From Tilletiaria anomala UBC 951 (Eukaryota > Basidiomycota > Exobasidiomycetes > Georgefischeriales > Tilletiariaceae), in NCBI RefSeq assembly GCF_000711695.1, contig NW_013547003.1, positions 147,479 through 211,478 of the forward strand: a DNA stretch of 64,000 nt. Direction: 5' to 3'. Of the stretch, positions 38,985 to 50,595 are shown piece by piece; within the stretch, counting starts at the first letter, position 1, and every line of letters begins with the position of its first letter. A program made the position numbers and the translations under genes. The notes under the pieces were generated by a model. It was not told the origin of the DNA, ran no database searches, and was given only the letters and a program-made list of their open reading frames with translations.

Positions 38985-41096
38985 ATGTCACTGTCCGACC
39001 TCTCGCAGGGCTCCGTCGACCAGATGGTCAACCACTTCGACCCCAATAGCAAGCTTGATGGGCCTATCTGCCAGATTCTCAGTATCAAAAAGATCCCTCC
39101 GTCTAACCCCGGAAGCGCGGAGCGGTACAGAGTCATCCTCAGCGATGGAGTGCACTACTGTCAAAGTGAGTTGTATGCACGCGATGGGCGAAGGGACGAG
39201 CATCATACCAGTGTACTGATTGGAACTTTCTCCTATCCCTTCAGGCATGCTTGCCATGCAGATGAAACACCTGGTCGACAATGGTACCATCACGCGCAAT
39301 TGCCTCGTTCGTGTCTTGGACTACGCGTCGAACCACGTCCAGTCGCGTCGCATTCTCATCATCCTGAACGTCGAGAAGTTTACCGAGTGTGAATACAGGC
39401 TCGGCGCTCCAGCCAACCTTGAAGGCGGTGCTGCCAAGCCTGACGCTGGAGGCGCAGGTCAACAGCCATCCGAGAGCGCCAAACTGGCAGCGCGGCCGCA
39501 ACCCGAGTCTACAACAAATCAAAAGCCGTCTTTCAGCACCAGCAACTACACCCGCTCCAATGGCTCTGGAGTGCGCAATGCTAGCACTGGAGTAGGAGGC
39601 ACCAAGTCTAAGCTGCCAGTGTACCCGATCGAAGCCTTGTCGCCTTACCAGAACAAATGGACCATCCGTGCCCGCGTCACATACAAGGGGGACATTAAGC
39701 ACTATTCAAACGCCAGGGGAGAAGGCAAGCTGTTCTCGGTCAACCTATTGGATGAGAGTGGCGAGATCCGTGCAACAGGGTTCACGGAAACGGTCGACAG
39801 GTTCTACAATCTACTCAAAGAGAATGGCGTCTACTACATCAGCAAATGCAAAGTCGTGATCGCCAAGAAGCAGTTCAGCACCCTCAACAACGAGTACGAG
39901 CTACAATTCGACAATCATACTGAGATTGAGGAGGTGAGCCTTGTCTTTGCAGCGCTCAAGGGGGAAAGAAAGATGGTAAATCACACTCCCCTCTCACGTC
40001 TGTACAGTGCACGGACAATGTCGACGTCCCGTCGGTTTCGTACAACTTTGTGCCACTTGACCAACTCGAGGCAATCGAGCCGAATCAGACATGTGACGTG
40101 CTAGGTGTCGTGGAGAAGATCGGCGAGCTTGGCGAGATCATCTCGCGTGCGACACAGAAACCTGTCGCCAAGCGCGAGCTGACGCTGGTGGACTCAAGCG
40201 GGATGAGCGTGCGTGTCACGCTGTGGGGCAAGTCGGCCGAGAACTTCCGCACGGACGAAGAAAGACCGATTATCGCATTCAAAGGTGTCAAGGTCGGTGA
40301 TTTCGGTGGACGCAGTCTAAGCATGCACTCCGGAAGCACAATGCACGTGAATGTTGAAACACCCGAGGCCTACTCACTCAGGGGCTGGTATGAGACCGAG
40401 GGCGCCAAGTCCAACTTCAAGAGCTATTTGGGCGGCGGCGCCGGTGCTAGTGCCGGTGGGGGACCTGCTGGCAGCAACCTGGACGAGCGCAAGACCATCT
40501 TCCAGGTCCGCGACCAGGAGTTGGGCATGAATGACTCCGACCGGCCAGACTTCTTCAACATGCGCGCAATGGTCGTTTATATCAAGGCTGACAACCTCTA
40601 CTACACAGCGTGCCCGAGCGACAACTGCAACAAGAAAGTCAACCTCGACGTCGACGGCTGGCGCTGCGAGAAGTGCGATCGCAGCTACGAGGCTCCGCAG
40701 CATCGGTACATCCTGACCGCTAACGTCGCGGATCACACGGGTCAGATCTGGATCAGCGGGTTCAACGACGTGGGCGAAGAGTTGATCGGTATGACCGCCG
40801 ATCAGCTCGATCAGCTCAAGCAGGAGAACGAGAGCGAAAGTGCCGCGGTGCTCAAGCGCGTGTGCGGCAAGAGCTATTTGTTCAACTGCCGCGCGAAGCA
40901 GGACACATTCAATGTGAGATTCCGATCGAAATTCCAGTTGCAAGTAGTGCTACTGCGCGCGCAGGCTGACTTTGACCGATCGATGCTGTAATCACAGGAC
41001 CAGGTGCGCGTGCGCTATACTGTCACGAAGCTCGCGCATACCGATTTCAGAAAGGAGGGGAATCTGCTTGCCGATGCGATTTCCAAACTTCTGTAA
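38985..41096 (+). CDS. RPA1: Replication protein A large subunit
   Basis: Largest subunit of the single-stranded DNA-binding heterotrimer used in replication, repair and recombination. Exons 38985-39165, 39245-39933, 40008-40913 and 40998-41096 give 624 residues, the normal length. The N-terminal protein-interaction OB fold covers about residues 1-115. A flexible linker follows, then DNA-binding fold A beginning ALSPYQNKWTIRARVTYKGD, fold B around residues 300-420, and fold C with a zinc ribbon formed by Cys492, Cys497, Cys510 and Cys513 (CPSDNC...CEKC). The C-terminus reads VRVRYTVTKLAHTDF, typical of the trimerisation end. All joins keep frame. Confidence 0.97.
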
Positions 41097-42122
41097 TGAG
41101 CGCGTTTGACGGCCAACATGCAGACGAAAACGAATCATGTGCATATGATCCATTCACTCGGTGTATGGTATGTGAAGTAGGAACAGATTTGCGCGGTGGA
41201 TGCCCAACACTTGAGCCATGCGAAAGTGTACGGCGAGAAAGAGAATGTGCGACGCTCAAAGTCACCGTGCTGCCACTCAGAGACTCCTGCGAAGCGAGGG
41301 AGATACCTGGAAGCAAGCCGGCCGGCTTAAATTGAGGTCCATCCGTTCCCCTCCTCGGAGCTCGAGCGGCACTGGTATACAGTGACGAGCAAGCGCGAAA
41401 GAGGTCGAAGGGATGCGGTTGGCTCTTGGTCCTGCGTTACTGCTTCTCCCACATGGGAGGAAGCAGGCCTGCAGCTCTCCTCGGCTGGAGAAAGTAGAGG
41501 AGGAGAGCAGCACCCCATGAAGGAAGCGCCCGGGCGAGGACCTTGGGGGTCTGAAAATCGGAAAAGAAAACAGTAAGAGAATGAAAAGCATATTTAAAGG
41601 GTGCAGTACGGCTGTGGCCTCCTATTTTCGGTGCAAACTCATCGGAAGTCGGAACAGAGTCGGGTATTTGTGGTCACGTGATATCAAGATGAATGCAACT
41701 CCAAAATGACGTCCGTATCGTTCCGCTTTGCTATTCTCGCGATCTCGATTCTCGGCCATCGCTTGTGGCGACGGATGCCGCCGTGGGGCAGAGATGGAGA
41801 CAGCCGCACTGCCCAATAAAAGAGTGAGTGGAGGAGAGAAATGCGCATGGATGTAGCGACATGCGGGCGTGCTGGCTGTCTGCCGCGTTCTCTCCTTCCG
41901 CTATGACGACGAGTTTTCCTTTGTTCCGCCAGATGGCCCACCTTGCTCGTCAGCCCGACAAGAATTGCATGCTTGCAAGAAGCCGCCATGCGTCCAATCC
42001 ATCCCAGAACCCATTCACCTTACAGCCGCGAGCTCGCACATCCATTGCAAAGCGTTGATCACGTCCATCCCCTTGAGCGACTGTTCCATTAGTCTGAATA
42101 CGCACCCCGATCGACTGACAAG
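41097..42122. other. Intergenic region downstream of RPA1
   Basis: About 1 kb with only short overlapping frames on both strands. It holds the RPA1 3' UTR and the promoter of the next gene. Nothing else was recognised. Confidence 0.6.
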
Positions 42123-42833
42123 ATGATCGTACAACGCAGCGCCGTCCTCGCCCGGGCGGCACTCAGGTCGCAATTGACTGCAGCACCAGCAACAGGAGCA
42201 GCAGCACTGGTGGCGGCGCCAACGCTTGCTGTGCGTCAAAATATGCCCAGATGCCCATCCGTACGCCGCTGGGCATCGAGTTCGTCTTCATCGAGCAGCG
42301 GTAGCAGCGACTCACTCTGGGCCATCTCCTCCGTCGTCTTTTTTGGCTCCCTCTTCGTCTACCTCACCTCACCCTCAGTCAAGGGACATGCAAAGGGGCA
42401 CACCCCAACGCCGCACAAGACCGAAACGTTTGATGCCAACGATGAGACGCTGCACGATCTCAAGAAGACCGAGGACCAAAGTGACACCCATCTGGAGAGC
42501 AATAACGTGCGTTTCAGGCTCCATCCTTCGTTGAAGATCGCTTCGAAGTGGGCACATTAACTGAACATGCTTGCGCGATCTCCCATCCCCCCCTCAATCC
42601 TGCTTCTCAACCGTGCACAGTTCCTGACCACAGCTGCCCACAGCCCAAACTCGACCGAGGCGCCGACACAGAAGACCGAGGACGCGCCGACAACGAGCGA
42701 TGCCACCACGTTGAAGACTGGCGTCGCAAACGCGAAGGATAGCGACCACATCAGCGACCCTCAGAACGTCGTCGCTGCCGCCGCGACCGAGAAACATGAC
42801 AAGGAGGTGGACAGGAAGGGCAATGACGAATAG
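42123..42833 (+). CDS. Small single-pass protein, probably mitochondrial
   Basis: Exons 42123-42506 and 42621-42833 give 198 residues. The first 50 residues are rich in Arg, Ala and Ser with no acid (MIVQRSAVLARAALRSQL), as in a mitochondrial presequence. A Ser run is followed by one hydrophobic segment, LWAISSVVFFGSLFVYL, at about residues 65-81. The rest is hydrophilic and rich in Lys, Glu, Asp and Thr. This suggests an inner-membrane protein with a soluble tail. No family was recognised. The splice join keeps frame, and an N-terminal ORF read without splicing would end prematurely. Confidence 0.6.
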
Positions 42834-43335
42834 GTCCTTCACCTCGATCCGTAGGAGCCATTTCTGCGCCAAGAAAAGTGCTCGAAACAAGCTATCGCAC
42901 GCAAGCAAAATGCACATCTGGGCGGAAACACCTCGAACCATCCACAGTCAGAAATCTTGTCACATTCCATCTCGTCGACCAACAATACATTGAATGAAGG
43001 CGCGACGAAGCTTGATCGATACCCTGCTTGCTTGCCTGTTCGATCTTCTGCTTTCGTCGCATTGTTCTTGAACACAATTTCACCCTTCAGAACATTCACA
43101 ATGACGTTGACACGAGAAAGATTACATATGAATGCGAAGAGGGAGGATCCGATCCATCGCGAAGGTTCGCTCGAGGTTTGAAAACACAGACGAGCAAAGC
43201 ACGCAGCAGAATTTAGTTCCAGCAATAGCGAGGGGATTATGCATCCGGCTGCGAGGACCTGGGAAACCTGGCGGCCGCTTCCTGCTGTTGCTGCTCGCGC
43301 TCGCGCTCTTCCAGCCGAGCTCCCTCCGCTGTGAT
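42834..43335. other. Convergent intergenic region
   Basis: About 500 bp between the 3' ends of the small mitochondrial-type gene and the Gcr1_C gene. No coding signal was recognised. Confidence 0.6.
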
Positions 43336-44954
43336 TCAAAAGGTGCCAGTGTGGTACTGGTTATGGTGATGGCCGCCGGCGCCGGAGCCAGGGTTCGCGT
43401 AGTAGCTGGTCAGGCTGCTGCCGCCACCGTGGTGACTGACTTGATGCGACTGCTGGTGATGGTGACTGCCATAGTGCGGCGGCTGCTGTTGCTGCTGGTG
43501 CACCTGCTGCGTCAGGGATGGCAAGTGAGGCGACGTCGGCTGGTGCCCGCTGTGGTGCCCGACGCCGGGCAGACGGGGCGGCCCGAGAAGGCTCTGTGCG
43601 GCCATCGCGGCATTCGTGGCGCTGCTGTTGGGCTGGAAGTGGTGCATTCCACTGCTGTGGTATTGCGACGTCGACGTTTGCTGCGCCTGCGGCGAGAGAA
43701 TGGGAGCCTGCTGGCGCTGCTGCTGTTGTGGTTGCTGGTGTTGCTGCTGCTGCGTTCTCTGCTGGTGTTGCTGCACCGCCCGGTCGGCAGTGGCAGTCGC
43801 CATCATAGAGACGCGCTCGTCTTCGTCGGAGTCGTCATTCTCATCATCCTCGCCGTATGTACTTGCTTTGGCACCAGTTCCACTATGGGTGAGGCTTGTG
43901 TTGGCATCGTCAGCATCTGCAGCGGCAGACTTGCGTGAACGTCGCTTAGTGGTGCCTGCCTCAATGCACTTCCGGCGCACACTGTCGGCAGCCCCTGTGA
44001 GAGTATTGCCGTGGATGGCCTTGAACTGCTCAATATCTCCGCCAAGTCTCTCAAGCTCCTGGCAAAGTTGGCGGCGCTGGTAATATACCATCTTCTGGGG
44101 GCACTCAGCGATCATCTGCGTCGTCCAATCCTTGAGGGGTGCCCTAAGCGACTCATCGCCAATCGTCCACTGGGACCACACATCCTCGATGGTCGAGACG
44201 CGCGGAATGCTAAGGCCAAATTCACTGCCCTCTTCCGCACCATCGGGGTACTTGGAAATGCTGGCTCCAAAGGCCAAAGGAGCAGCAGGCCTGCCTTTGG
44301 TCGACGGTGCTGGCTCGCTGATACGTGCACGCTTCGCAGACGACTTGCTGGAAGATCCGCGATTAGGTGATGCCAGGGCGCTGCGCTTGAGGTTTGCAAA
44401 CGGGTTGGAGGAAGGGCCAGAGCTGGTTCTGTTCGCGTGCATCGCTTCCATGGCGACGGCTGTGATGCGGTGGTGGATTGATTGACGTGTGTCAGTACTA
44501 AAATCTCAGATAAGCAATGGGGATCGCCTCGCATAGTCCACTCACTAAGGTCAGAACGCAGCATATTAATAGCAGCCGAAAGTTCGTCTTGCATCCTGTC
44601 CATACGATCAGACAAGATTCGCAGCGTGGCCGTGCAGTTGCAAGAGCCTCCCCCTGGGCTCGAGGTGCTCGCGGCACGAGCCTGGAAGAAGCCCTGGAAC
44701 GCGTGGCTCGCCGATTCGACCATCTGGGGCTTGACACCAGTCGTGCTGCCAGATGCCTTCTGCGCGTCGAGACTATTTCCCTTTGGTGTCGTGCCGCTTG
44801 ACCAGCTTCCAGCTTCTTTCTGACGCGTGGTACTCGCATCCGCTGACGTGCACGACGACGCACCAGCCGCAGCGCCGCTTGCCTGATCCCCATTCTTGGA
44901 CGTAGCGTCGCTGGACGTCACGACAGGATTCTTGCGTGGTCTTCCTCGAGGCAT
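43336..44954 (-). CDS. AT-hook and Gcr1_C-domain transcription regulator
   Basis: Exons 44954-44546 and 44459-43336 give 510 residues. An AT-hook (PRGRPRKNP) sits at the extreme N-terminus and suggests minor-groove DNA binding. A short helix at about 110-136 (ILSDRMDRMQDELSAAINML) may be a coiled-coil dimerisation segment. The Gcr1_C/Msn1-type Myb-like domain covers about residues 226-275: STIEDVWSQWTIGDESLR, then QRRQLCQELERL. A basic cluster, KRRSRKS, follows. The last 170 residues are Gln/His/Ser-rich repeats, as in activation domains. Yeast relatives (Gcr1, Msn1, Hot1) regulate glycolysis and stress genes; the role here is not known. Confidence 0.75.
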
Positions 44955-45726
44955 CCTGAACGCGGTCCGCCCTTTATCAATCTGTTGGAATGAATGAATG
45001 CTGTGGGCTGGGGAGCGTCCTGTGCGGCGAGGGGAAACGGGATATGCTGCTTTTCCGAGGATGGCAATGGTGATGGGGGGAGTAAAATTTTTTAAAAAGG
45101 GGGGGTCGTTCTCACTTTATATTGCTTATAATCTCGCGTGATGCCAGCGTGATTTCGGGCGAAAACATCGCCTCCCGGCCCCCGCGATGTAGCTGCCGCG
45201 CAGTCATCCGAGTACACGGCGGCGTGGCAAAGCGCGCCGCACTGATTCCCACGCATTTCCCCCCCATCAAGACATGCTGCTAAGCCTGGATATTGCATAC
45301 ATACACACATATAAGGACAGACAAGGCCTTCCACGAGGTGCTCTATTGGTTGCCTTGGTAGTCCTCCAGGACAATCGCGAGCTTCTCCGCGTCTTCTGCA
45401 GATCATGCTGAGAGCTGTTGTGTAGTCTCCCAACTAATCGCTCCTTGGCTGCCGAGAGCCCGCGTTGTGCTGTTTGAAATTCTTACCAAAAAGAGAGACG
45501 TGGGGAGCGTTGAAAAGCATGGGCTTTCGACTTTCTCTGCCCAAACGGACACGGTTCATACTCCATCGGGCCTGAAACCTGCTACTTGCGACCCTTTGAA
45601 GGTCACCCTCTGAATATGCTGAAGGGTCAAGCTGAAGCATGAAGAGGTAGCACAAGGCCATCAGGAGCCCCCAAATATTTCATCATACCCCCTTTCGGCG
45701 GCAGTGGGCGCGGCGAATCTGCGAGA
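44955..45726. promoter_or_regulatory. Divergent promoter region, Gcr1_C gene/MFAP1
   Basis: 772 bp between divergent starts. A T/A run followed by G7 (AATTTTTTAAAAAGGGGGGG) lies near 45088. No specific factor site was identified. Confidence 0.4.
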
Positions 45727-47544
45727 ATGTCTGGAGCTAGGCCGTCTGGGCACAAAGTCGCCCGGCCAGCAGCGCGATATCGCCCGGGCAAGGCCCCTGT
45801 GTTCCCAGCTCAAGGCTCTTCAAGCTCAGCGCGCGCTTCGGTGCCTCTGCTGCAGGCCAAGCAGGATTCTTACGATGATGAAAGTGATTACGGGGAGGAA
45901 CAGGAGGCTACCCAAAATGTGCCAATCACAGATGTCGTCGCGGGTACCCACGCTCTGCGGTCCCGCTCTTCAAGAGACACGGCAGGTATCGTCATTACAC
46001 AGGGGCCAAGGATGGACATCAAGCTTAAGCAGCCCTCAGCGAAGGGAGAAGAAATTGAAAGCTCCGAGTATGGTGAGCTGCTTTCATGCCTCCGCGCGGT
46101 AAGAAGTTGTCCGCTAATTCGTGGTCCATGCATGCTCTCAGAAACGGACACGGACGAAGACCCTTCAAAGCCGGGACCGATCAAGCCTGTATGCCTCAGG
46201 CCAGGTGCATCATCTGTTCTGCCAGAGAAAGATGTAAGAGATCTTTGACTTTTCTCAATAGGCAGACCCTAACCGTGCCGATTTTCACAGAGTTCGTCTG
46301 AGCTCGAGACGGATACAGAGGAGGAAGACAGCAGTGAGGACGCCAAGCCACCTCCACTCGTCAAGCCGACTTTTGTGCCAAAGTGGGTGTGTCTATGAAT
46401 AGTCCGACTTCCCCCTATCTCTGAAAACGTGTGAATCATTTGCAGGCGTCTGCGAGCGACCCTAAACGACGCAGATGGAACGTCTCCGGCTGACGATGAA
46501 GCAGTGGAAGCGAAAGCGAAAGCACAGCAAGTCGAACGGCGGAAGTGGGCGCATGAGCTCGCTGCCGAGCGCATCAAAGCCGACTTGGCATCAAAGGAAT
46601 TCCAGGATGCGCAGCCGGATCTGTCCGACACGGATGGCAAGGACCCCGAAGCCGAGTTCCTAGCGTGGCGCGTGCGAGAATTGCAGCGCATTGCGAGAGC
46701 CAAAGAAGCTGAGCGGGCGCGAGAGCAGGAGCAGGAGGAGATTGAGAAGCGCAGGGAGATGCCAGAAGAGCAACGGCTCAAGGAAGACATCGAGCGAGCC
46801 AAGAAGAGCAGGGAAGAGAAGCAGAAAGGCGATATGGGATTCATGCAAAAGTATTACCACAAAGGTGCATTCTTCCAAGTGAGTATCGTGTGGAACCCTG
46901 CGACTTTCATCTATCCTTCGTACTTACGTACCTTCCGTAACCAGGATATGGACATTCTCAAGCGCAATTACAGCGGCAAGACCGAGTCTGCAGTCGACAA
47001 GTCGAGCCTGCCTGCTCTGATGCAAGTCAGGGATTACGGCAAGGCAAGTCGAAGCAAGTGGACGCATCTCGCCGCAGAAGACACAACAAAACGTCAAGAA
47101 GACTCGCGGTATCGCCCGCCTGGCTTCGGAGATCGAACCCTTGCAGAAAAATACGGGAATGGTGCAAGCAGTGCCAGCGGGTGTTTTCTCTGCGGAGGGG
47201 GACATCTGAAGCGCGACTGTCCCCAGAATGCATCAGGTGGCGACGTACGCAGCTCGACAGGAACAAATAACATTGAGGCTCGAGGCGAAAGGAGCTGGGG
47301 AGCGTCTGGCCCCAGCGATCAAGTGCCTGGTCGGCACAGGAGAAGAGATGATGAGCGCGGTCACCATGGCGAGCGATCCAATCATTCAGACCGCGGACCC
47401 CCTGGTTCAAGGAGGGACCGACACGAGCATCGGCCGCACACAGATGTGGCAGATAAGAAGCTCATCGGCGACAGGGCTACTGCGGCTGCAGAGATTGACC
47501 GGAAAGGAGATCGAGATCGAGAGCGCCGAGAATATCGATGTTGA
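45727..47544 (+). CDS. MFAP1: MFAP1-family spliceosomal protein with added zinc knuckle
   Basis: MFAP1 (Spp381-related) binds Prp38 and is needed for B-complex assembly. Exons 45727-46072, 46142-46233, 46291-46382, 46446-46878 and 46945-47544 give 520 residues. Acidic repeats (DEDP, SSSELETDTEEED) and VKPTFVPKRLR lead into a long charged helix. The family core is GDMGFMQKYYHKGAFFQDMD, then LPALMQVRDYGKASRSKWTHL. After the core there is a zinc knuckle, Cys401-x2-Cys404-x3-His408-x4-Cys413 (CFLCGGGHLKRDC), and an Arg/Asp/His-rich tail; the animal protein lacks these. The knuckle is one residue shorter than the classic C-x2-C-x4-H-x4-C. All joins keep frame. Confidence 0.9.
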
Positions 47545-47577
47545 AATATTTGCTGCACTCTGAACACCTGTATCATT

Positions 47578-48816
47578 CTACATAGCAGGATCATTCGCAT
47601 GCGCTCGCATGAATGCATCTATGGTTGCCCAATAGCCCTCAAAGTCATGTCGCCCCATGCCGCAATGCGGTGCGTTCTTCCATCGTCTCAGCTGAAGTGG
47701 CGAATGTTCCATCGTGCCCACACGCTTTGACGCATCTCCGCCTTCCGCAGGGTCCATTTGCACCACTTCCGGCTCCGGCAGGTTGCGGATTTTCGCACAG
47801 TCTTTCGCGTGCAGCTCTACAGCTTCGTGCGCTATGAGCCGATCCGCTTTGGAGAAGAGGTACAAGCGCGGGACGAAGCCGTTCGACATCTGCGTTTGAA
47901 CTCCCACTTGCCCGGGCCACGTCCACTTGCTCGGCTCATTGAGTCGCCAGCGAAGAGTGGTGGATCGCGTTGGAGAGCCAGTGATCCATTTGACGAACAA
48001 GAAGGCCTTCATGAAAAGGTAGACAGCGGTACGGTACATCCAGTACACAGCAGCCGACTTCTTCTGGAATGCCATAGCAAACGCTGTGCTTGTACTCTTG
48101 GCCGTGCTGATGCCCGGTGATGAGTCTATGATGTGCAGCCTTGGCGCAGGGACGGGCGTTTTGGAGGAGCTCAGGTGTTCGAGCAGGAGACTGAAATTTG
48201 TGCTACCGCCATCGCTAAAGGAATGGATGAACAAACCACTAGGCAATGCTTCTGCTGGCGATGCCAAGGTAGTTGTCGAACCGGTTATACTGGCTGCTTC
48301 GTCCCTTTCAATTAGCGTCATGGTTGAATCACCTGGACCCGTTGTCTCCGTAGCTTGCTTCTCCGAATTGGGTGACTTTTCAATAGTCTCTTTCTCGAGT
48401 CTGCCAATCTCAGACCGGAGCGAGGACCCATGATCCTGCGCTTCGGCTTCTGCCTTGATCAGATCGGCAAGCCGCTTCGTCATGGCTTCCTTGTCCTTTC
48501 TGCTGGCCATGAAGAGCGCTGCAGTCGAGAGTTTGACAATGACTGTAGATTGTGGAAAACGTTCGATCCACGGTTGTGCATACTTGCTGACAAGACGGGC
48601 AGGGGCGTCCATCCAGCCAAAGAGCAGGACTACCTTAGGAGGCGCAACATCAGAAGCGATCGCCGCATTCGATTTTATTCTTGCTCTAGGCTCAGGTCGG
48701 TAGATTAGCAGGCTGCGATTTACTTCTTGGAGAGGTGCAATAGCGCTCTTATCCTTCTCTGAAACCGCCTTCTTTACAGACGTCAAAGCTTCGACTGCTT
48801 CCTCAGGAGCCAACAT
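47578..48816 (-). CDS. TMEM53/DUF829-family alpha/beta-hydrolase-like protein
   Basis: From the ATG at 48816 the protein has 412 residues, but the frame is open upstream to 48996 and a spliced N-terminal exon is likely, so the start is uncertain. DUF829 features are LLFGWMDAPARLVSKYAQPW, FIHSFSDGGSTNFSLL (nucleophile-type Ser), LHIIDSSPG, PRLYLFSKADRLI (acidic residue) and a C-terminal HDFEGYWATIDAF. A Ser/Glu-rich insertion separates the first two motifs. A hydrophobic stretch, AAVYWMYRTAVYLFMKAFLFV, may sit in or on a membrane. In animals TMEM53 is a nuclear-envelope protein; the fungal function is unknown. The 3' end is only 33 bp from MFAP1, which it faces. Confidence 0.75.
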   Translation of the reverse strand: MLAPEEAVEALTSVKKAVSEKDKSAIAPLQEVNRSLLIYRPEPRARIKSNAAIASDVAPPKVVLLFGWMDAPARLVSKYAQPWIERFPQSTVIVKLSTAALFMASRKDKEAMTKRLADLIKAEAEAQDHGSSLRSEIGRLEKETIEKSPNSEKQATETTGPGDSTMTLIERDEAASITGSTTTLASPAEALPSGLFIHSFSDGGSTNFSLLLEHLSSSKTPVPAPRLHIIDSSPGISTAKSTSTAFAMAFQKKSAAVYWMYRTAVYLFMKAFLFVKWITGSPTRSTTLRWRLNEPSKWTWPGQVGVQTQMSNGFVPRLYLFSKADRLIAHEAVELHAKDCAKIRNLPEPEVVQMDPAEGGDASKRVGTMEHSPLQLRRWKNAPHCGMGRHDFEGYWATIDAFMRAHANDPAM

Positions 48817-48996
48817 GGTGTGAATGACTGTCGGCTGTGACCGGAATGGAACGATGCGGGTGCCGCAGGTGTAAAAATTATTTGCGCTGCCTGAAAGTCG
48901 CGAGACAGACGTGCTTGAAGTGGAAATCGCTGTAAGTGAGTTGAGATCAACCTCATCCAAGTCGAGTAAGAATGTCCAGACTCCAGCCCTGAGCAA

Positions 48997-49500
48997 TACG
49001 TTCTATGACTGCAAGCATCATATCTCACAAGGCTCTGGTTGGCGTCGTTGCAGTTCATTGACATTCCCGTTGCGTTTGACATTAGAGTCCTTTGGGAAAT
49101 TCAGGATCCCGTGGGATCTTTCCCAGCGGATCTCGTTCCCGAAGAATTTTCCCGTTCCTGCAACCAAAGTGCTTCCTGCTTTCCCATTTCCGTTTGGAAA
49201 TCCAGTTGATATCCCCGCTGCTAGGAGGCGAAAGTGGGAGATTCCCCGAAACTCTAATCCCAAATGAAAACTCTAGTCTTCGACATATGACGGACTGTGC
49301 GTCAGACATTTCGATTGGGGAGCCACCCGAAGCGGCGGAGCCGCTTCGGGCTCTCAACAACTCTTGGCAAATGAGGTATCCGCGCATTCCGGTAGGCCGG
49401 TAGGTCCCTTCGGTCCGAGAGCGTGAGCTCCTTCTTTCTACAACCTACATCTTACAAATTACACCACTCAGAGTGAATGTTGTCAAGGTGTAACAGTGTG
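48997..49500. repeat. TTCCC/GGGAA-rich segment, possible mobile-element fragment
   Basis: From 49060 to 49265 TTCCC- and GGGAA-type words recur on both strands and three or more frames stay open on each strand. The segment ends beside a 25-bp hairpin. It does not look like the flanking coding or intergenic DNA. It may be a fragment of a non-autonomous element, but no terminal repeats or target duplication were found. Confidence 0.3.
49326..49350. repeat. Perfect inverted repeat (10-bp stem, 5-nt loop)
   Basis: CCCGAAGCGG and CCGCTTCGGG flank the loop CGGAG. The arms are exact reverse complements. It could be a hairpin end of a mobile element or an RNA stem-loop; no T-run follows. Confidence 0.6.
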
Positions 49501-49884
49501 TGAAAAAGGGCCTAAAAACAAAGCTTGCGAAGTGGGGGCATGACGGGAATCACCGCGAGGTGCGAAGCCCTAATGCAGCTGACACAGTGACGTTCGAGCG
49601 CTGAACGCCGAACATGGAACGCTGACTGCTGCAGCCTACCCTTGAGATTTGGTGACCAATCGGTCCTCGACGTGGCCCTGTCAGCTCTGGCATTTGACCC
49701 AATGAATGAGTGCAAGAGGATGATTCGAACGAATACATTCTGGGCTGGGTATTCCGACACGAGTCAAAGCAGTTTGATGGGTGTCACAAGACGTGCCAAG
49801 AAAGGTTTCAAACAAGGACATCATAGGCGGTTGCTTCAAGGCAGCAGCAGGCCTCCAATCGTTAAGCCCAAGCGAGCACGTCCA

Positions 49885-50595
49885 TCAACCGATAAGCCTT
49901 ACGACCTCATCGTGCCATTCTTCGCAATTTTTCTGTGGCACATTGAGGAAGAAAGGCGGCAATTTGCCTCCCTGCTGCTCAATCTGTCTTGTGTCGACGC
50001 CGATGCGCAGCCAAGCATCGTGGGCGCGCTGCACCGCGTCTGCCGCTTGGGCGTTCTTTCTGGTTTGTCTATCTTGCGCCTTCACGCGGCCCAAGAAGAA
50101 ATTCGAGATTTTGGATGGTTTGTTCGAAAGCTTGTTACTGTACTAAGCATGTGACATGTTGCACGTGGTCAGTGGTCAGCAGGAGGAACGGGTGCATGCT
50201 TTCACTTTTCATCAAGAGCTCACCTCCTCAATCCATGCTTGCTGAGCACGTCGATAGTCTGGAGGCGCCAATACAAGCCCCATTTGCCTGTCCATAATTC
50301 TTGGTGAGCCTGCATTGCTGCTTCCGCCTCGCGGAGGTTGTTGCGGCGAAGGACGCGAATCCGCGTAGAGTTGACCCGGATACCATGGCTGCGCTTGGTA
50401 AGCTGGCAAGTCTTCAATAATCAACCGTGGACTGTGAAAAAAACAAGCTCGTGCATTCTCATGCGGCCGCGTAGACCTTGAAGGTTGCAACTGCGGTTGT
50501 TCTATGAGCGCCTCGTAGTCGGATATGTCAGTGGGGTTCCAGTTGGGCGGCAGCGGGCGAGCGGCCTGGGCAACGCTTTGAAGAGCAAAGAGCAT
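49885..50595 (-). CDS. Unrecognised protein, N-terminus unresolved
   Basis: Two exons are supported: one ending at 50224 (GTGAGC donor) and one at 50130-49885. They join in frame as AWIEELSNKPSKISNFFLGR. From the ATG at 50595 this gives 205 residues, but the frame is open up to about 50778 with coding-like sequence (SVRRDVLDSCVSTRYKKLAL), so one or more upstream exons are likely. Visible features are ARPLPPNWNPTDISDYEALI, a Pro/Gln-rich middle and a charged C-terminal helix with RQIEQQGGKLPPFFLNVPQK. No family was recognised. It lies alone in a gene-poor island. Confidence 0.5.

Noticed and set aside
43132-43938. Leu-rich 268-codon frame opposite the Gcr1_C gene
   Set aside because: It is the reverse reading of CAG/CAC repeats encoding Gln/His.
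49710-49745. B-box-like GTTCGAATC on the minus strand
   Set aside because: The flanks do not form a T-stem and no A box lies at the right distance.
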